The notes under the pieces are model-generated. The model had not been told where the DNA came from. It worked only from the letters and a program-made list of their open reading frames with translations, and ran no database searches. Shown in pieces: positions 50,999 to 59,644 of a DNA stretch of 64,000 bases. A program made the position numbers and the translations under genes. Positions within the stretch are counted from its first letter, which is position 1. Each line of letters starts with the position of its first letter. This stretch comes from Bin87 sp963668585 (GTDB lineage: Bacteria; Chloroflexota; Dehalococcoidia; Lucifugimonadales; UBA3495), in assembly GCA_963668585.1 (NCBI GenBank), contig OY764869.1:124001-188000 (forward strand), given 5' to 3'.

Positions 50999-51448
50999 AT
51001 GGAAGCAACCTGCGTTACCCACATTGGAATCTGCGTGGGGGACATGGACCGGTCCCTGGCGTTTTACCGGGACATACTGGGCATGACGGTGCTGGGCGAT
51101 CGCATGACCGACCCCACCGAAGGCGGACGCCTGCACAACTATCTGCATGAGCGGCAGGCCCGCCGCTGGGTCAGCCTGGCCTACGGAGACGGGGCCACGC
51201 CCACGCTGACCCTGACCAGCCACCCCGGCGATGATCCCGACGGCGAGCCAATCAAGTTGGACATGGTGGGCATCAGCCATATTTCCTTTGGAGTCGCCGA
51301 CGTGAAATCGCTGACCGAGGAATTGCTCGGCAAGGGCGTTGAACTGGCCGGCCCCATCGAGTCCTTCACCGGCTCGGATGGAGATATCCGCAGCATCTAC
51401 GTGCTGGACCCCGACGGCATCCTGGTGCAGTTCAATACGCCGCATTAA
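50999..51448 (+). CDS. VOC family protein, glyoxalase-like
   Basis: 149 residues. CVTHIGICVGDMDRSLAFYRDILGM is the classical VOC start with first metal His. VGISHISFGVADVKSLTEELL holds the second His, and RSIYVLDPDGILVQFN ends the domain, where the usual Glu is Gln. It would act on a small hydroxy- or oxo-acid or an epimerisable acyl-CoA. A 13-bp terminator hairpin follows 42 nt after its stop. Confidence 0.85.
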   Translation: MEATCVTHIGICVGDMDRSLAFYRDILGMTVLGDRMTDPTEGGRLHNYLHERQARRWVSLAYGDGATPTLTLTSHPGDDPDGEPIKLDMVGISHISFGVADVKSLTEELLGKGVELAGPIESFTGSDGDIRSIYVLDPDGILVQFNTPH

Positions 51449-51490
51449 CCGGACGGCCATCCTCGCCGCGTAAGATCCGCCAGCCAGAGG

Positions 51491-51521
51491 AAACGCCCGG
51501 GACGCCTGTCCCGGGCGTTTT
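51491..51521. terminator. Bidirectional terminator between convergent genes
   Basis: 13-bp perfect stem (AAACGCCCGGGAC and complement) around loop GCCT, with TTTT on the plus side and AAA on the minus. It ends the VOC gene and the CapA-like gene. Confidence 0.8.
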
Positions 51522-51539
51522 GAGCCCACACTGGGAGCG

Positions 51540-52910
51540 CTATACCCGAATCACCCCGACCAGATCGCCGTTCGATTCCTCGATGGAGATCTCGGTACCG
51601 AAGGGACTGGAAACCTGCTGCAGCCATTGCAGGGTTTCGCGGGCGATGGGTTCCTCCGCCAGCACGGGGCGGCCGCGCTGGGGAATGGGGCGGCCGAAGC
51701 CCATGTCGATGGGGTGCAGGATGACCTCTTTGAGGTTGCCGCCAGCGTAATTGCACACGGCGACCACGCTCTGCCAGAACACCGGGTCGGCGGCGAAAGC
51801 GCGGGTGCCGCTGCCGGAGCGGGTGTCCAGGTAATCGCCGGGGGTGCTGTTGTGGTCGAGGCCGAAGCGGCGGTATGCCTCATGGGGCAGCCACAGCACG
51901 CTTTCGTTCTGGAAGATGAAGTTGCCCAGGCTGTAGAAGATGGGGCGATTGTTGTAGATCTCGATGCCGCGCAGGAAGTGGGGGCCGTGGCCCACGAAGG
52001 CGGCGCAACCCTGGTCGATGGCCCAGTGAGCAAAGTCAACCAGGAAGTGGGGCGGCGACAGGCGGGAGTGGCCGTGGAAGTCGCCGTCGGGGCCGCTCTC
52101 GTGGCAGTGGACGCCATAGACCTGCCAGTCCGACTGGGTCTGCGCGCCCCGGATCCAGTTGCCGATGCCAAGGCGGTCATCCTCGTTGAGGGAGGTGCGG
52201 ACGGCGAATTCCTCGTCCGCGATGAATTTGTGCTCCAGGAAGTCGATTTCGGTGTCGGCGTCCACCTCAGCCTCAGTGCCCCGGAAACCGAAGTGGCGCA
52301 TGAAGGCGTGCTCTTCCTCGTAGCCCAGTTCCAGGTTGGCCTTGCGCAGAGCGTCAAACACATCCTGCTGCACGTGGTGGGTGATGTCGTGGCGCAGGGC
52401 GTTGACACCGGGGCGGCCGGCGAAGTCGGGGCGTCCGGCGCCGGCTCGGGAGGTGTCGCTGAAGGTGCTGGTCGCGCCCATTACGGCCACGCGGCCCCGG
52501 GCGGAGTCCACGTAGGTGGGGGAGCGGGCCTCGTCAAGGTTGCGGCCGCCGCCGGCGTGGGGCAGATCGATTTCCTTGCAGTGCTCCAGCGTGGTCAGGA
52601 ACCCGCCCTCGGAAAAGTCGAAGGAGTGGTTGTTGGCGGTGGTGACGGCGTCGATGCCCATCCACTTCAATTCGTCCAGGTTGCGGGGGTCGGAGCGGGT
52701 GTAGGTGTTGCGGCTCCACTGCCAGGTGCTCTCGTAGTCGTGGAACAGCATCTCCAGGTTGACCAGGGACACGTCGGCCTTGCGGAGAATGTCCACCAGT
52801 TTGAGGAAACGAGGCTCTTCGAAAGCCCGCATCCGGCGGGTGATCATGGCGTCGCCGCCGACGGCGATGGAAATATCGCGGCGCTCGGCATCGTAAATCG
52901 TTGTGGTCAT
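51540..52910 (-). CDS. CapA family protein (metallophosphatase-like)
   Basis: 456 residues from ATG 52908-52910, with GGGAGG 4 nt upstream. The family blocks are AVGGDAMITRRM, VSLVNLEMLFHDYES, MGIDAVTTANNHSFDFSEGG, and later GPDGDFHGHSRLSPPHF, CAAFVGHGPHFLRGIE and FYSLGNFIFQN, a set of Asp/Asn/His metal ligands as in PgsA/CapA. No signal peptide is visible, unlike capsule proteins, so it is likely cytoplasmic. CapA-like proteins of this kind occur in catabolic clusters but their reaction is unknown. It stands convergent to the VOC gene. Confidence 0.88.
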   Translation of the reverse strand: MTTTIYDAERRDISIAVGGDAMITRRMRAFEEPRFLKLVDILRKADVSLVNLEMLFHDYESTWQWSRNTYTRSDPRNLDELKWMGIDAVTTANNHSFDFSEGGFLTTLEHCKEIDLPHAGGGRNLDEARSPTYVDSARGRVAVMGATSTFSDTSRAGAGRPDFAGRPGVNALRHDITHHVQQDVFDALRKANLELGYEEEHAFMRHFGFRGTEAEVDADTEIDFLEHKFIADEEFAVRTSLNEDDRLGIGNWIRGAQTQSDWQVYGVHCHESGPDGDFHGHSRLSPPHFLVDFAHWAIDQGCAAFVGHGPHFLRGIEIYNNRPIFYSLGNFIFQNESVLWLPHEAYRRFGLDHNSTPGDYLDTRSGSGTRAFAADPVFWQSVVAVCNYAGGNLKEVILHPIDMGFGRPIPQRGRPVLAEEPIARETLQWLQQVSSPFGTEISIEESNGDLVGVIRV

Positions 52911-53132
52911 GTCGCCTCCCGGTGGCATCGTGACGATGTTGGGTCAGGTGGCGGCATTTTAGCAGATGCGGAACGGCCAGGATGTTGGGATCAGAGAGGG
53001 CATGAGTGAACGGCGCATCGCCGCGGATTGGGCGCGCGCTGGGATGGGCGGGTACGGGACCTGCCCACCATGCGGGATTGAGGGATTGTGGACGAATGTT
53101 GATTCGGCCCCACGCCGCCTTGGGTGCAAGGT

Positions 53133-53153
53133 GGGCGGGTTTGAAACCCGCCC
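53133..53153. repeat. Palindromic repeat, GGGCGGGTTT core, copy 5
   Basis: 10-bp perfect arms around one base, followed by CCTACGGG, so it is the mirror of the copy at 43405. Confidence 0.75.
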
Positions 53154-53518
53154 CTACGGGTGGTGGTTGGCGTTCGCCGGTTTCTCCCTGCTGGGCGATG
53201 GCGGTTTTTGATTTTGGCGTCGGGTGGCGGTTCGGGTCGCGTGTCGGAGCACGGCCAACACTGTTTTGCGCAGAGTTGCAGCCCTAGAGTTCCGTGTACC
53301 CGCAGTTCTCCGGTTCCTGGGAGCCGGAGCTTTGCGGCACGGGGCGGTGGTGGCACCCGCCGGGTTCCGGGAGCATGGTCGGGGAATAGCACGACCCTAG
53401 GCCCTTGGGAACCATTTCTGCGATCTGTTACCGACAGGCCGTTAACGGCCCGAACCCTGTTGACACCTTCAGTATGTTGAGCAGGATGGTGGACGCCGCG
53501 GCATGCGGTGCGGCGCAC

Positions 53519-53548
53519 CCCCGTCGGGATCTCGAGGGCCCGACGGGG
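53519..53548. repeat. Inverted repeat in the intergenic region
   Basis: 10-bp perfect arms (CCCCGTCGGG) with a 10-nt loop; no T-run follows. Confidence 0.6.
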
Positions 53549-53723
53549 AACCTGACACAATCAGGATAGAAGGCGGGTGAGGGATGGCGCAACGGGCGGG
53601 TGTCACTGGCGCGATGATCGGGATGGGACTGTTTGAGTCCGCAGGACGGTTTTGCCGTGAGACGGTCACCTCAAGCCTGAACAGTTGCGGTTGAGGGTGG
53701 GGAGTTCCGACACCGCCGGCCGA

Positions 53724-53732
53724 TGCTACAAT
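53724..53732 (+). promoter_or_regulatory. Extended -10 promoter giving a near-leaderless mRNA
   Basis: TGCTACAAT ends 9 nt before the ATG at 53742, so transcription would start at or within about 3 nt of the start codon. No Shine-Dalgarno is present. Confidence 0.5.
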
Positions 53733-53741
53733 ACGCGCCAA

Positions 53742-54983
53742 ATGACCATCCCCGATACAACATCAGACTCCGACCTGTCCCTGCCGCTCAGCGGCTACCG
53801 GGTGTTGGACCTGGCCGGCCCGATGGGCGTGTACTGCGGCAAGCTGATGGCCGACATGGGCGCGGACGTCATCAGGGTCGAACCTCCGGGCGGCGATCCC
53901 ATGCGCGAGGTTGGCCCCTTCATCGATGGCGAATCCGGCCCGGGCCGCAGCATGTACTGGCTGCACTTCAACACCAACAAGCGCAGCGTGACGCTGGATA
54001 CCAGCACACCGGAAGGAGCGGCGGCGCTGCGCAGGCTTGCCCTGGCCTCCGACGTGCTGCTGGAAACCGGGGCGCCCGGGCACATGGACTCCATCGGTTT
54101 GGGATACGAGACGCTGGCGGCCGACTCGCCCGGGCTGGTGTATGCGTCCATCACTCCCTTCGGGCAAACCGGCCCCTACCGCGATTTCAAGGCGTCGGAC
54201 CTGGTGGCCTTTGCCATGGGCGGCTACATGTACGTCACCGGCTGGCCCCAAACCCCGCCCACGCGGCTGTGGGGGTCGCAGGCTTACCACACCGCCTCCA
54301 ACCGCGCTTATATCGCCATCCTGCTGGCCCTGTTCCATCGCGGCATGACCGGCGAAGGCCAGTACATCGACGTTTCCATGCAGGAGGCGGTGGCCGCCAC
54401 CACCGAGCACGTCAACACCACCTACAACTACACCGGCGAGTCGGCGGTGCGCTGCGGGTTCCGGCACGGCGGGCAGTTCGTCGCCACCTGGCCATGCAAG
54501 GACGGCTACGCCAGCATAACCACCAACACGCGCAAAGCGTGGGACGACCTGCGGGCCTGGATGGACCGGGACGGCATGGCCGGCGACCTGATGGATGCGG
54601 AATATGACGACCACTTCGTGCTGCGCGGCGAACATTCGGCGCACATTGAGGACCTGGTCCAACGGTGGGCCATGCTGCACACCCGCGAGGAGATAACCGA
54701 GTTCGGCCAGTCCAACCACCACCCGTGGGGTCCCGCCGCCACGGCCGACGAAATTCTACCGAACGAGCAACTGTGGGGCCGGGGATACCTGACGACCGTT
54801 GAGTCTGAGGATGGCGGCCCGTCCATGGTGTACCCGGGCGACCCATACCGCCTGACCGACTGCCCGCAACCGATACGCCGCGCGGCGCCGGCGCCGGGGG
54901 AACACAACGCCGAGGTACTCTCAGGCATCCTGGGCTTTTCAGTGGACGAGGTGGTACGGCTCATCGGGCGCGAACAAGGTTGA
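53742..54983 (+). CDS. CaiB/BaiF CoA-transferase family protein, copy 1
   Basis: 413 residues from ATG 53742 (MTIPDTTSDSDLS). Class III CoA-transferase landmarks are YRVLDLAGPMGVYCGKLMADMGADVIRVEPPGGD, SVTLDTSTPEGAAALRRL, YASITPFGQTGPYRDFKASDLVAFAMGG (with the active-site Asp) and GQYIDVSMQEAV. It moves CoA from an acyl-CoA to an organic acid. It is likely leaderless. The second transferase follows 6 nt after its stop, so both are in one operon, perhaps as a heteromer. Confidence 0.92.
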   Translation: MTIPDTTSDSDLSLPLSGYRVLDLAGPMGVYCGKLMADMGADVIRVEPPGGDPMREVGPFIDGESGPGRSMYWLHFNTNKRSVTLDTSTPEGAAALRRLALASDVLLETGAPGHMDSIGLGYETLAADSPGLVYASITPFGQTGPYRDFKASDLVAFAMGGYMYVTGWPQTPPTRLWGSQAYHTASNRAYIAILLALFHRGMTGEGQYIDVSMQEAVAATTEHVNTTYNYTGESAVRCGFRHGGQFVATWPCKDGYASITTNTRKAWDDLRAWMDRDGMAGDLMDAEYDDHFVLRGEHSAHIEDLVQRWAMLHTREEITEFGQSNHHPWGPAATADEILPNEQLWGRGYLTTVESEDGGPSMVYPGDPYRLTDCPQPIRRAAPAPGEHNAEVLSGILGFSVDEVVRLIGREQG

Positions 54984-54989
54984 ACTGAA

Positions 54990-56222
54990 TTGAACGGCAA
55001 CGAACCACATCAGAAACATCTGGCCCTGCGGGGCATCCGGGTGCTGGACTTCACCTGGATTCATGCCGGGCCCTCCGCAACGCGGATTCTGTCCGACCAG
55101 GGCGCGGAGGTCATCAAGGTTGAGTCCAACAACGCCCTGTCGGTGGTCGGAGGGCCAGCATCCGCCACCGCGCGTGGACTGGGCCAGCGCCACAACTGGA
55201 ACGCCGGCAAACTGTCCATCTCCCTCAACATGAAGACGCCGCAGGGCATCGACATAGCGCGCCGCCTGGTGGCGGTATCCGACGTGGTGTCCGAGAACTT
55301 CAGCGGTCGGGTGATGCCATCGTGGGGCCTGGATTACGACTCCATACGACCGATCAACCCCAGCATCATCATGCTCAGCATGTCCGGTTTTGGGCGCACC
55401 GGGCCGTGGAAGGACCGGGTCAGCTACGGCCAGACACTGCAGGCCTGGTCGGGATTCACCGAGTTGACCGGCTTCCCGGATACCGACCCCAGCGGGCCGG
55501 CCAGCGCATACAGCGATGCCGTGGGCGGCATGGCCGGGGCGCAGGCGGTGCTGCTCGCGCTGATGCACCGGGCCAGGACCGGACGCGGGCAATGGCTCGA
55601 CGTGTCGCAGTTCGAGTCCCTGACGTCGCTGCTGGAAACGCTGGTGCTGGACATGAGCGTCAACGGAGCGGACGCGGTTTCGACGCGCTCGGGCAACCGG
55701 TTGCCGCACGGCGGAGGCGGGCCGCACGGCGCGTACCGGTGTCTGGGCGAGGACCGGTGGGTGGCCATCTCCGTCTTTGCCGATGAGGAATGGCAGGCGT
55801 TCGTGGACGTGGCGGGAGTTCCTGAATGGGCCGCAGACCAACGGTTCGCCACGGCCGAGTCGCGTTGCCGCAACGCCGATGCGCTCGATGCCTTCGTGGA
55901 GTCCTGGACCATGCAGCACGCCGCCGAGGACGTGATGGGGATGCTGCAGGCCGCGGGCGTTGCTGCGGGGGTGGCGCAGACCGGGGCCGACCTGTCCCGC
56001 GACCCACAGTTGAAGGCGCGGGGATTCTTCCGCCGGGTCCCGGACCACCAGGGGGAACAACGGACCATAGAGAGCGCGCCCTACAAACTTTCCCGCACAC
56101 CGGGCAGCGTGACCAGCGGCGCGCCCGCCTTCGCGGCGGACATGACCTACGTGCTGCGAGAATTGCTCGGGATGTCCGACGACGAAGTGGAAGATTGCGC
56201 CATCGCCGGCGCGTTCGACTGA
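54990..56222 (+). CDS. CaiB/BaiF CoA-transferase family protein, copy 2
   Basis: 410 residues, TTG start 6 nt after the previous stop. IRVLDFTWIHAGPSATRILSDQGAEVIKVES, LSISLNMKTPQGIDIARRL, MLSMSGFGRTGPWKDRVSYGQ and GQWLDVSQFESL are the same blocks as in the first copy. The usual active-site Asp position (KASDL in copy 1) reads VSYGQ here, so the catalytic Asp may be lost and this chain may be a partner subunit. It is within the same operon as copy 1. A repeat-rich intergenic region follows. Confidence 0.88.
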   Translation: MNGNEPHQKHLALRGIRVLDFTWIHAGPSATRILSDQGAEVIKVESNNALSVVGGPASATARGLGQRHNWNAGKLSISLNMKTPQGIDIARRLVAVSDVVSENFSGRVMPSWGLDYDSIRPINPSIIMLSMSGFGRTGPWKDRVSYGQTLQAWSGFTELTGFPDTDPSGPASAYSDAVGGMAGAQAVLLALMHRARTGRGQWLDVSQFESLTSLLETLVLDMSVNGADAVSTRSGNRLPHGGGGPHGAYRCLGEDRWVAISVFADEEWQAFVDVAGVPEWAADQRFATAESRCRNADALDAFVESWTMQHAAEDVMGMLQAAGVAAGVAQTGADLSRDPQLKARGFFRRVPDHQGEQRTIESAPYKLSRTPGSVTSGAPAFAADMTYVLRELLGMSDDEVEDCAIAGAFD

Positions 56223-56324
56223 TCAGCAGCCTGGAATCATCGGCGACGACGCGGGCAACACCGACGGGGCGCTGGCCGGCCTCAAGTTGCGACACGAGGG
56301 GCTTCGCCGATTCCCTGCTCACCG

Positions 56325-56359
56325 CCCGCTCGTCCTTCGACAGGCTCAGGATGAGCGGG
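56325..56359. repeat. Interspersed inverted repeat, copy 3
   Basis: CCCGCTCGTCCTTCGACAGG then CTCAGGATGAGCGGG; arms pair over 12 bp with one mismatch. Same family as 25853 and 43448. Confidence 0.75.
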
Positions 56360-56381
56360 ATGCCTCGCCTCTATCGTCAAT

Positions 56382-56609
56382 TATCGGGGACCCTCTCGTT
56401 GATCGGGGACCCTCTCGTTGATCGGGGACCCTCTCGTTGATCGGGGACCACCTTGTTGATCGGGGACCACCTTGTTGATCGGGGACCACCTTGTTGATCG
56501 GGGACCACCTTGTTGATCGGGGACCACCTTGTTGATCGGGGACCACCTTGTTGATCGGGGACCACCTTGTTGATCGGGGACCACCTTGTTGATCGGGGAC
56601 CACCTTGTT
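56382..56609. repeat. 12 x 19-bp tandem repeat
   Basis: Exactly 228 bp: three units of (G/T)ATCGGGGACCCTCTCGTT followed by nine identical units of GATCGGGGACCACCTTGTT. The two unit types differ by four bases in one block. No spacers are present. Because 19 is not a multiple of three, all three frames of the minus strand read a 19-residue peptide repeat; these frames are artefacts. Confidence 0.95.
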
Positions 56610-56706
56610 GTCGGGCCTTCGTTTGTAGGCGTCCCTGCCGGATGTTAGACTGATTGGGTGAAAAATTCCCAAGTTTCGCGCTTATAGACAGCATCCGGAG
56701 GAAAGT

Positions 56707-58086
56707 ATGGCTACCCATTCTGAAACTGCGGTCAACGACCTGCAAAGGACCGCCCTGGAGAACCTCTGGGTGTACCTGCGAGAACCCAGCGACATGGCGG
56801 AGAAGGGCGAACCGCAGATTTTCGTGGAAGGCAAGGGTTGCCAGGTCACCGACGCGCTGGGCAACACCTACATCGACGCCATGTCGGGCCTCTGGCTGAA
56901 GAACGTGGGGTATGGCCAGAAGGAAATCGCCGACGCTGCCTACGAGCAGATGCTGAAGATCACCTACATGCCCCTGGGCACAACCACCGAGCCCACGGTG
57001 ATGCTGTCGGAAAAAATCGCCTCCATGATGCCCGGCGATCTCTCCCGCTGCTTTTTCACCAGCGGTGGCTCCGAATCGGTGGAGACTGCGCTGAAACTGT
57101 CCCGCGCCTACTTCAAGCGGATCGGCGAACCGCAGCGCACCAAGTTCATCAGCCGCAGGGACTCCTACCACGGCGCCACCATGGGCGCCATGGCGCTGGG
57201 CGGCAACTTCCTGTACCCCCGGGAAGACTACGAACCGCTGATGCCGAACACGTACCACGCGCCCCAGCCCAACTTCTACCGCTGCGAGTTCAACAGCGAA
57301 ACGCCGGAGGAATGCGGCCAACGGTGCGTGGACGCCATCGAGAGCATCATTCAGTTCCAGGGGCCGGAAACCATCGCAGCGGTGGTCGCCGAGCCCATCT
57401 CCAGCCCCATGGGAGCGGTGGTGCCGCCGGACAACTACTGGCCCCTGCTTCGGGAAGTTTGCGACAAGTACGGCTGCCTGCTGATCGCCGATGAGGTGAT
57501 CACCGGATTTGGCCGCACCGGCAAATGGTTCGGCTGCGACCAGTGGGGCATCACTCCGGACATGATGACCGTGGCCAAGGGCATCACCAGCGGGTATATT
57601 CCCATGGGGGGAACCATCCTGCGCAAGCACATCGCCGATGCCTTTATCGGTGGCCCCAAGGCGGCGTTCCGCCATGTGATCACTTTCGGCGGCCATCCGG
57701 TGGCTGCGGCGGCCTCCCTGAAGAACCTGGAGATCATGGAACGCGAAGGGATGGTGGAGAATTCGGCCCGGATGGGCAGATATCTGCTGGACGGGCTTGA
57801 AGAGTTGAAAGAAAAGCACTCCATCATCGGCAACGTGCGTGGTCTGGGCCTGATGTGCGGGCTGGATCTGGTGAAAGACCGGGAGACCAAGGAGCACTTC
57901 CCCGCCGACGCCGGTCTGGCCGCGAGGTTGACCCAGGGCTTTGCCGATCAGGGACTCTTCCTGCGCGGCGGAGACCTCATGAACGTCATGCCGCCGCTGT
58001 GCGTCACGCCGGGCGAGGTGGAACAGATCGTGTCCACGATGGACGACGTGATCGGTCGGGTGGCATCTGACCTGGGGGCGGCCTAG
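56707..58086 (+). CDS. Class III aminotransferase (omega-aminotransferase type)
   Basis: 459 residues, GGAGG before the ATG. PLP-enzyme blocks are FFTSGGSESVETALKLSRAYF, SYHGATMGAMALGG, DEVITGFGRTGKWFG with the pyridine-binding Asp, and TVAKGITSGYIPMGG with the Schiff-base Lys. ITFGGHPVAAAASLKNLEIM follows. It transfers an amino group between an omega- or beta-amino acid (or amine) and pyruvate or 2-oxoglutarate. It is preceded by the tandem array, so the array lies in its promoter region and could affect expression. Confidence 0.94.
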   Translation: MATHSETAVNDLQRTALENLWVYLREPSDMAEKGEPQIFVEGKGCQVTDALGNTYIDAMSGLWLKNVGYGQKEIADAAYEQMLKITYMPLGTTTEPTVMLSEKIASMMPGDLSRCFFTSGGSESVETALKLSRAYFKRIGEPQRTKFISRRDSYHGATMGAMALGGNFLYPREDYEPLMPNTYHAPQPNFYRCEFNSETPEECGQRCVDAIESIIQFQGPETIAAVVAEPISSPMGAVVPPDNYWPLLREVCDKYGCLLIADEVITGFGRTGKWFGCDQWGITPDMMTVAKGITSGYIPMGGTILRKHIADAFIGGPKAAFRHVITFGGHPVAAAASLKNLEIMEREGMVENSARMGRYLLDGLEELKEKHSIIGNVRGLGLMCGLDLVKDRETKEHFPADAGLAARLTQGFADQGLFLRGGDLMNVMPPLCVTPGEVEQIVSTMDDVIGRVASDLGAA

Positions 58087-58292
58087 CTTCCAAGCGAGCG
58101 CCATGCGGTAGAGTTGCCAGCGGTCTGGCGATGCGTCGTTGAGGCAACAGAGTATCGCCAGATCACGCAACTGACCAACCGACGCCGGCGGCTGCCGGCA
58201 CAGCACCCATCGATCCGGCCTGTTGCCATGGCCGAACGGCCAGCATGATTGATGCCACGGCAGTTGGACACACGGCCCAGCGATGCACGGTT

Positions 58293-59429
58293 CTATCCCG
58301 CGACCAGCATCTCGTCGGTGCTCATCAACGGCGACAGGAGCCTGGGGGCGCCGTCGGTGACCAGCGCCATGTCCTGCAAGTGCCAGCAGGGGCCGATGTG
58401 CGGCTCCAGCGCCACCACCATTCCGGCTTCCAGGACGCGATCGCTGGACGGCACCATGTAGGGTTCCTGCTGGTGCCACCACGCACCGACGCCGTGCCCG
58501 GCCAGCGCGATGTTGCCATCAAATCCGGCTTCGTGGAAACTGTCGTTGGCGACGTGATAGATGTCAGCAGCCCGCGCACCGGGACGGCACATGTCGATGG
58601 TGGCGCGGTAGATGTCCAGCACGGCCCGATAAATCCGCTGCTGCTCGTCCGACGGTTCGCCCACGCACACCGTCCGCGACTGGTGGCCGGGGTAGCCGTT
58701 CAGGTACGCCACATAGTCGTTGCGGATGATGTCGCCCGCCTCAAAGGCCAGATCGCTCTCGCCGCCGTAGCCCACGGTGTTGCGGCTGGAATTCAGGATG
58801 CCGTGGACCCAGTTGGCGCCGCGACGCAGGCAACTCTCCACGATGCGACTATGCACCAGTCGCTCGGTATCGCCGGGCCTGACCGTGGGCAGCACCTCAA
58901 GGTAGGCTTCGTCCAGCAGTTGGGCGCCGGCTTCCAGGGCCGCCACCTCCTCGGGCGTCTTGATCCAGCGCACCCGGTCCATCAGTTCGGTGCTGTCCAC
59001 AATGCGCGCGTCGGGCAGCAGCCCAACGATTTCCTCCCAACGGTTCGCGCTGACGTAGCTTTTCTCGAACCCGATGGTCTCGCCGGCCACGCCCAGCCCG
59101 CGCAATATTTCGGCAGCCCGCTCGTAGGGCGATTCCGCGTAATCGTCCACCACCTCGATGCGTTCCAGCCACGAGTCGCGGCGGGCCAGCGGGGCAGCGT
59201 AGGAGTTCAGCACCATCACCGGTTCGCCGTGCCGCGGCCATACCGCCAGCACCTCGCGGGGGGAATCGGGAAACTCCAGGTGCCTCGCCAGCGTGCCGGG
59301 ATACGCAAACCCGGCCAGATAGGTGAAGTTCTTGCCCGAACGGGCGACGATGGCGGCTATCCCCTCCTCATCCATCAGACGGTGCAGCCGCTCCACGTTG
59401 GCGATGATCTTGCCGTAAGCGTTGGCCAT
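58293..59429 (-). CDS. M24 family peptidase/creatinase homologue with two altered metal ligands
   Basis: 378 residues. The N-terminal creatinase-type domain runs to about residue 160, and the pita-bread domain to the end. Of the five metal ligands of M24 peptidases, Asp238 (in IIRNDYVAYLNGY), His312 (GHGVGAWWHQQEP) and Glu342 (VVALEPHIG) are kept. The second Asp is His249 (GYPGHQSRT for GY-x-SD-x-TR) and the last Glu is Gln352 (HLQDMALVTDG for RIEDTVLVTE). Two metals can hardly be bound as usual, so a metal-free, creatinase-like hydrolase is likely. The gene stands alone on the minus strand. Confidence 0.85.
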   Translation of the reverse strand: MANAYGKIIANVERLHRLMDEEGIAAIVARSGKNFTYLAGFAYPGTLARHLEFPDSPREVLAVWPRHGEPVMVLNSYAAPLARRDSWLERIEVVDDYAESPYERAAEILRGLGVAGETIGFEKSYVSANRWEEIVGLLPDARIVDSTELMDRVRWIKTPEEVAALEAGAQLLDEAYLEVLPTVRPGDTERLVHSRIVESCLRRGANWVHGILNSSRNTVGYGGESDLAFEAGDIIRNDYVAYLNGYPGHQSRTVCVGEPSDEQQRIYRAVLDIYRATIDMCRPGARAADIYHVANDSFHEAGFDGNIALAGHGVGAWWHQQEPYMVPSSDRVLEAGMVVALEPHIGPCWHLQDMALVTDGAPRLLSPLMSTDEMLVAG

Positions 59430-59644
59430 CAGGTTTTCTCCTTGCTGCTGTGCCCGCCGGCCGGGTGGGTATCACGGGTCGGCTCAATGGGCGTCGGCGG
59501 TTCGGGGCCAGAATACCCGATGTTGCCGACTCAGCACGACCCCCACCGGCCGCAACCGGCGCCGGCCCACGAAGTTGACAGCCCCGGAGATGGCCACTAC
59601 GCTAGCGCCAGACTCGAACCGCCGCTGGGAAAAGGGGTGAATGC

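Larger units (their letters stand above)
52911..53741. other. 831-bp intergenic region without a supported gene
   Basis: No frame here has homology or a start site. It holds the palindrome at 53133-53153, a 10-bp inverted repeat at 53519-53528/53539-53548 (CCCCGTCGGG arms), and the promoter of the CoA-transferase gene. The composition is patchy and repeat-like; it may be decayed sequence. Confidence 0.6.
56223..56706. other. 484-bp intergenic region dominated by repeats
   Basis: No gene. It holds the inverted repeat at 56325-56359 and the 12-copy tandem array at 56382-56609, then the leader of the aminotransferase gene with GGAGG. Confidence 0.8.

Noticed and set aside
52991..53560. 189-codon minus-strand frame in the long intergenic region
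   Set aside because: Arg/Pro-rich low-information translation, includes the palindromic repeat, no start signal and no known homologue.
56382..56609. CRISPR array
   Set aside because: Units are contiguous with no spacers and no cas gene is in the window.
56377..58482. 701-codon minus-strand frame covering the tandem array and the aminotransferase
   Set aside because: It is the antisense shadow of a clear class III aminotransferase joined to a repeat whose 19-bp unit keeps all frames open.
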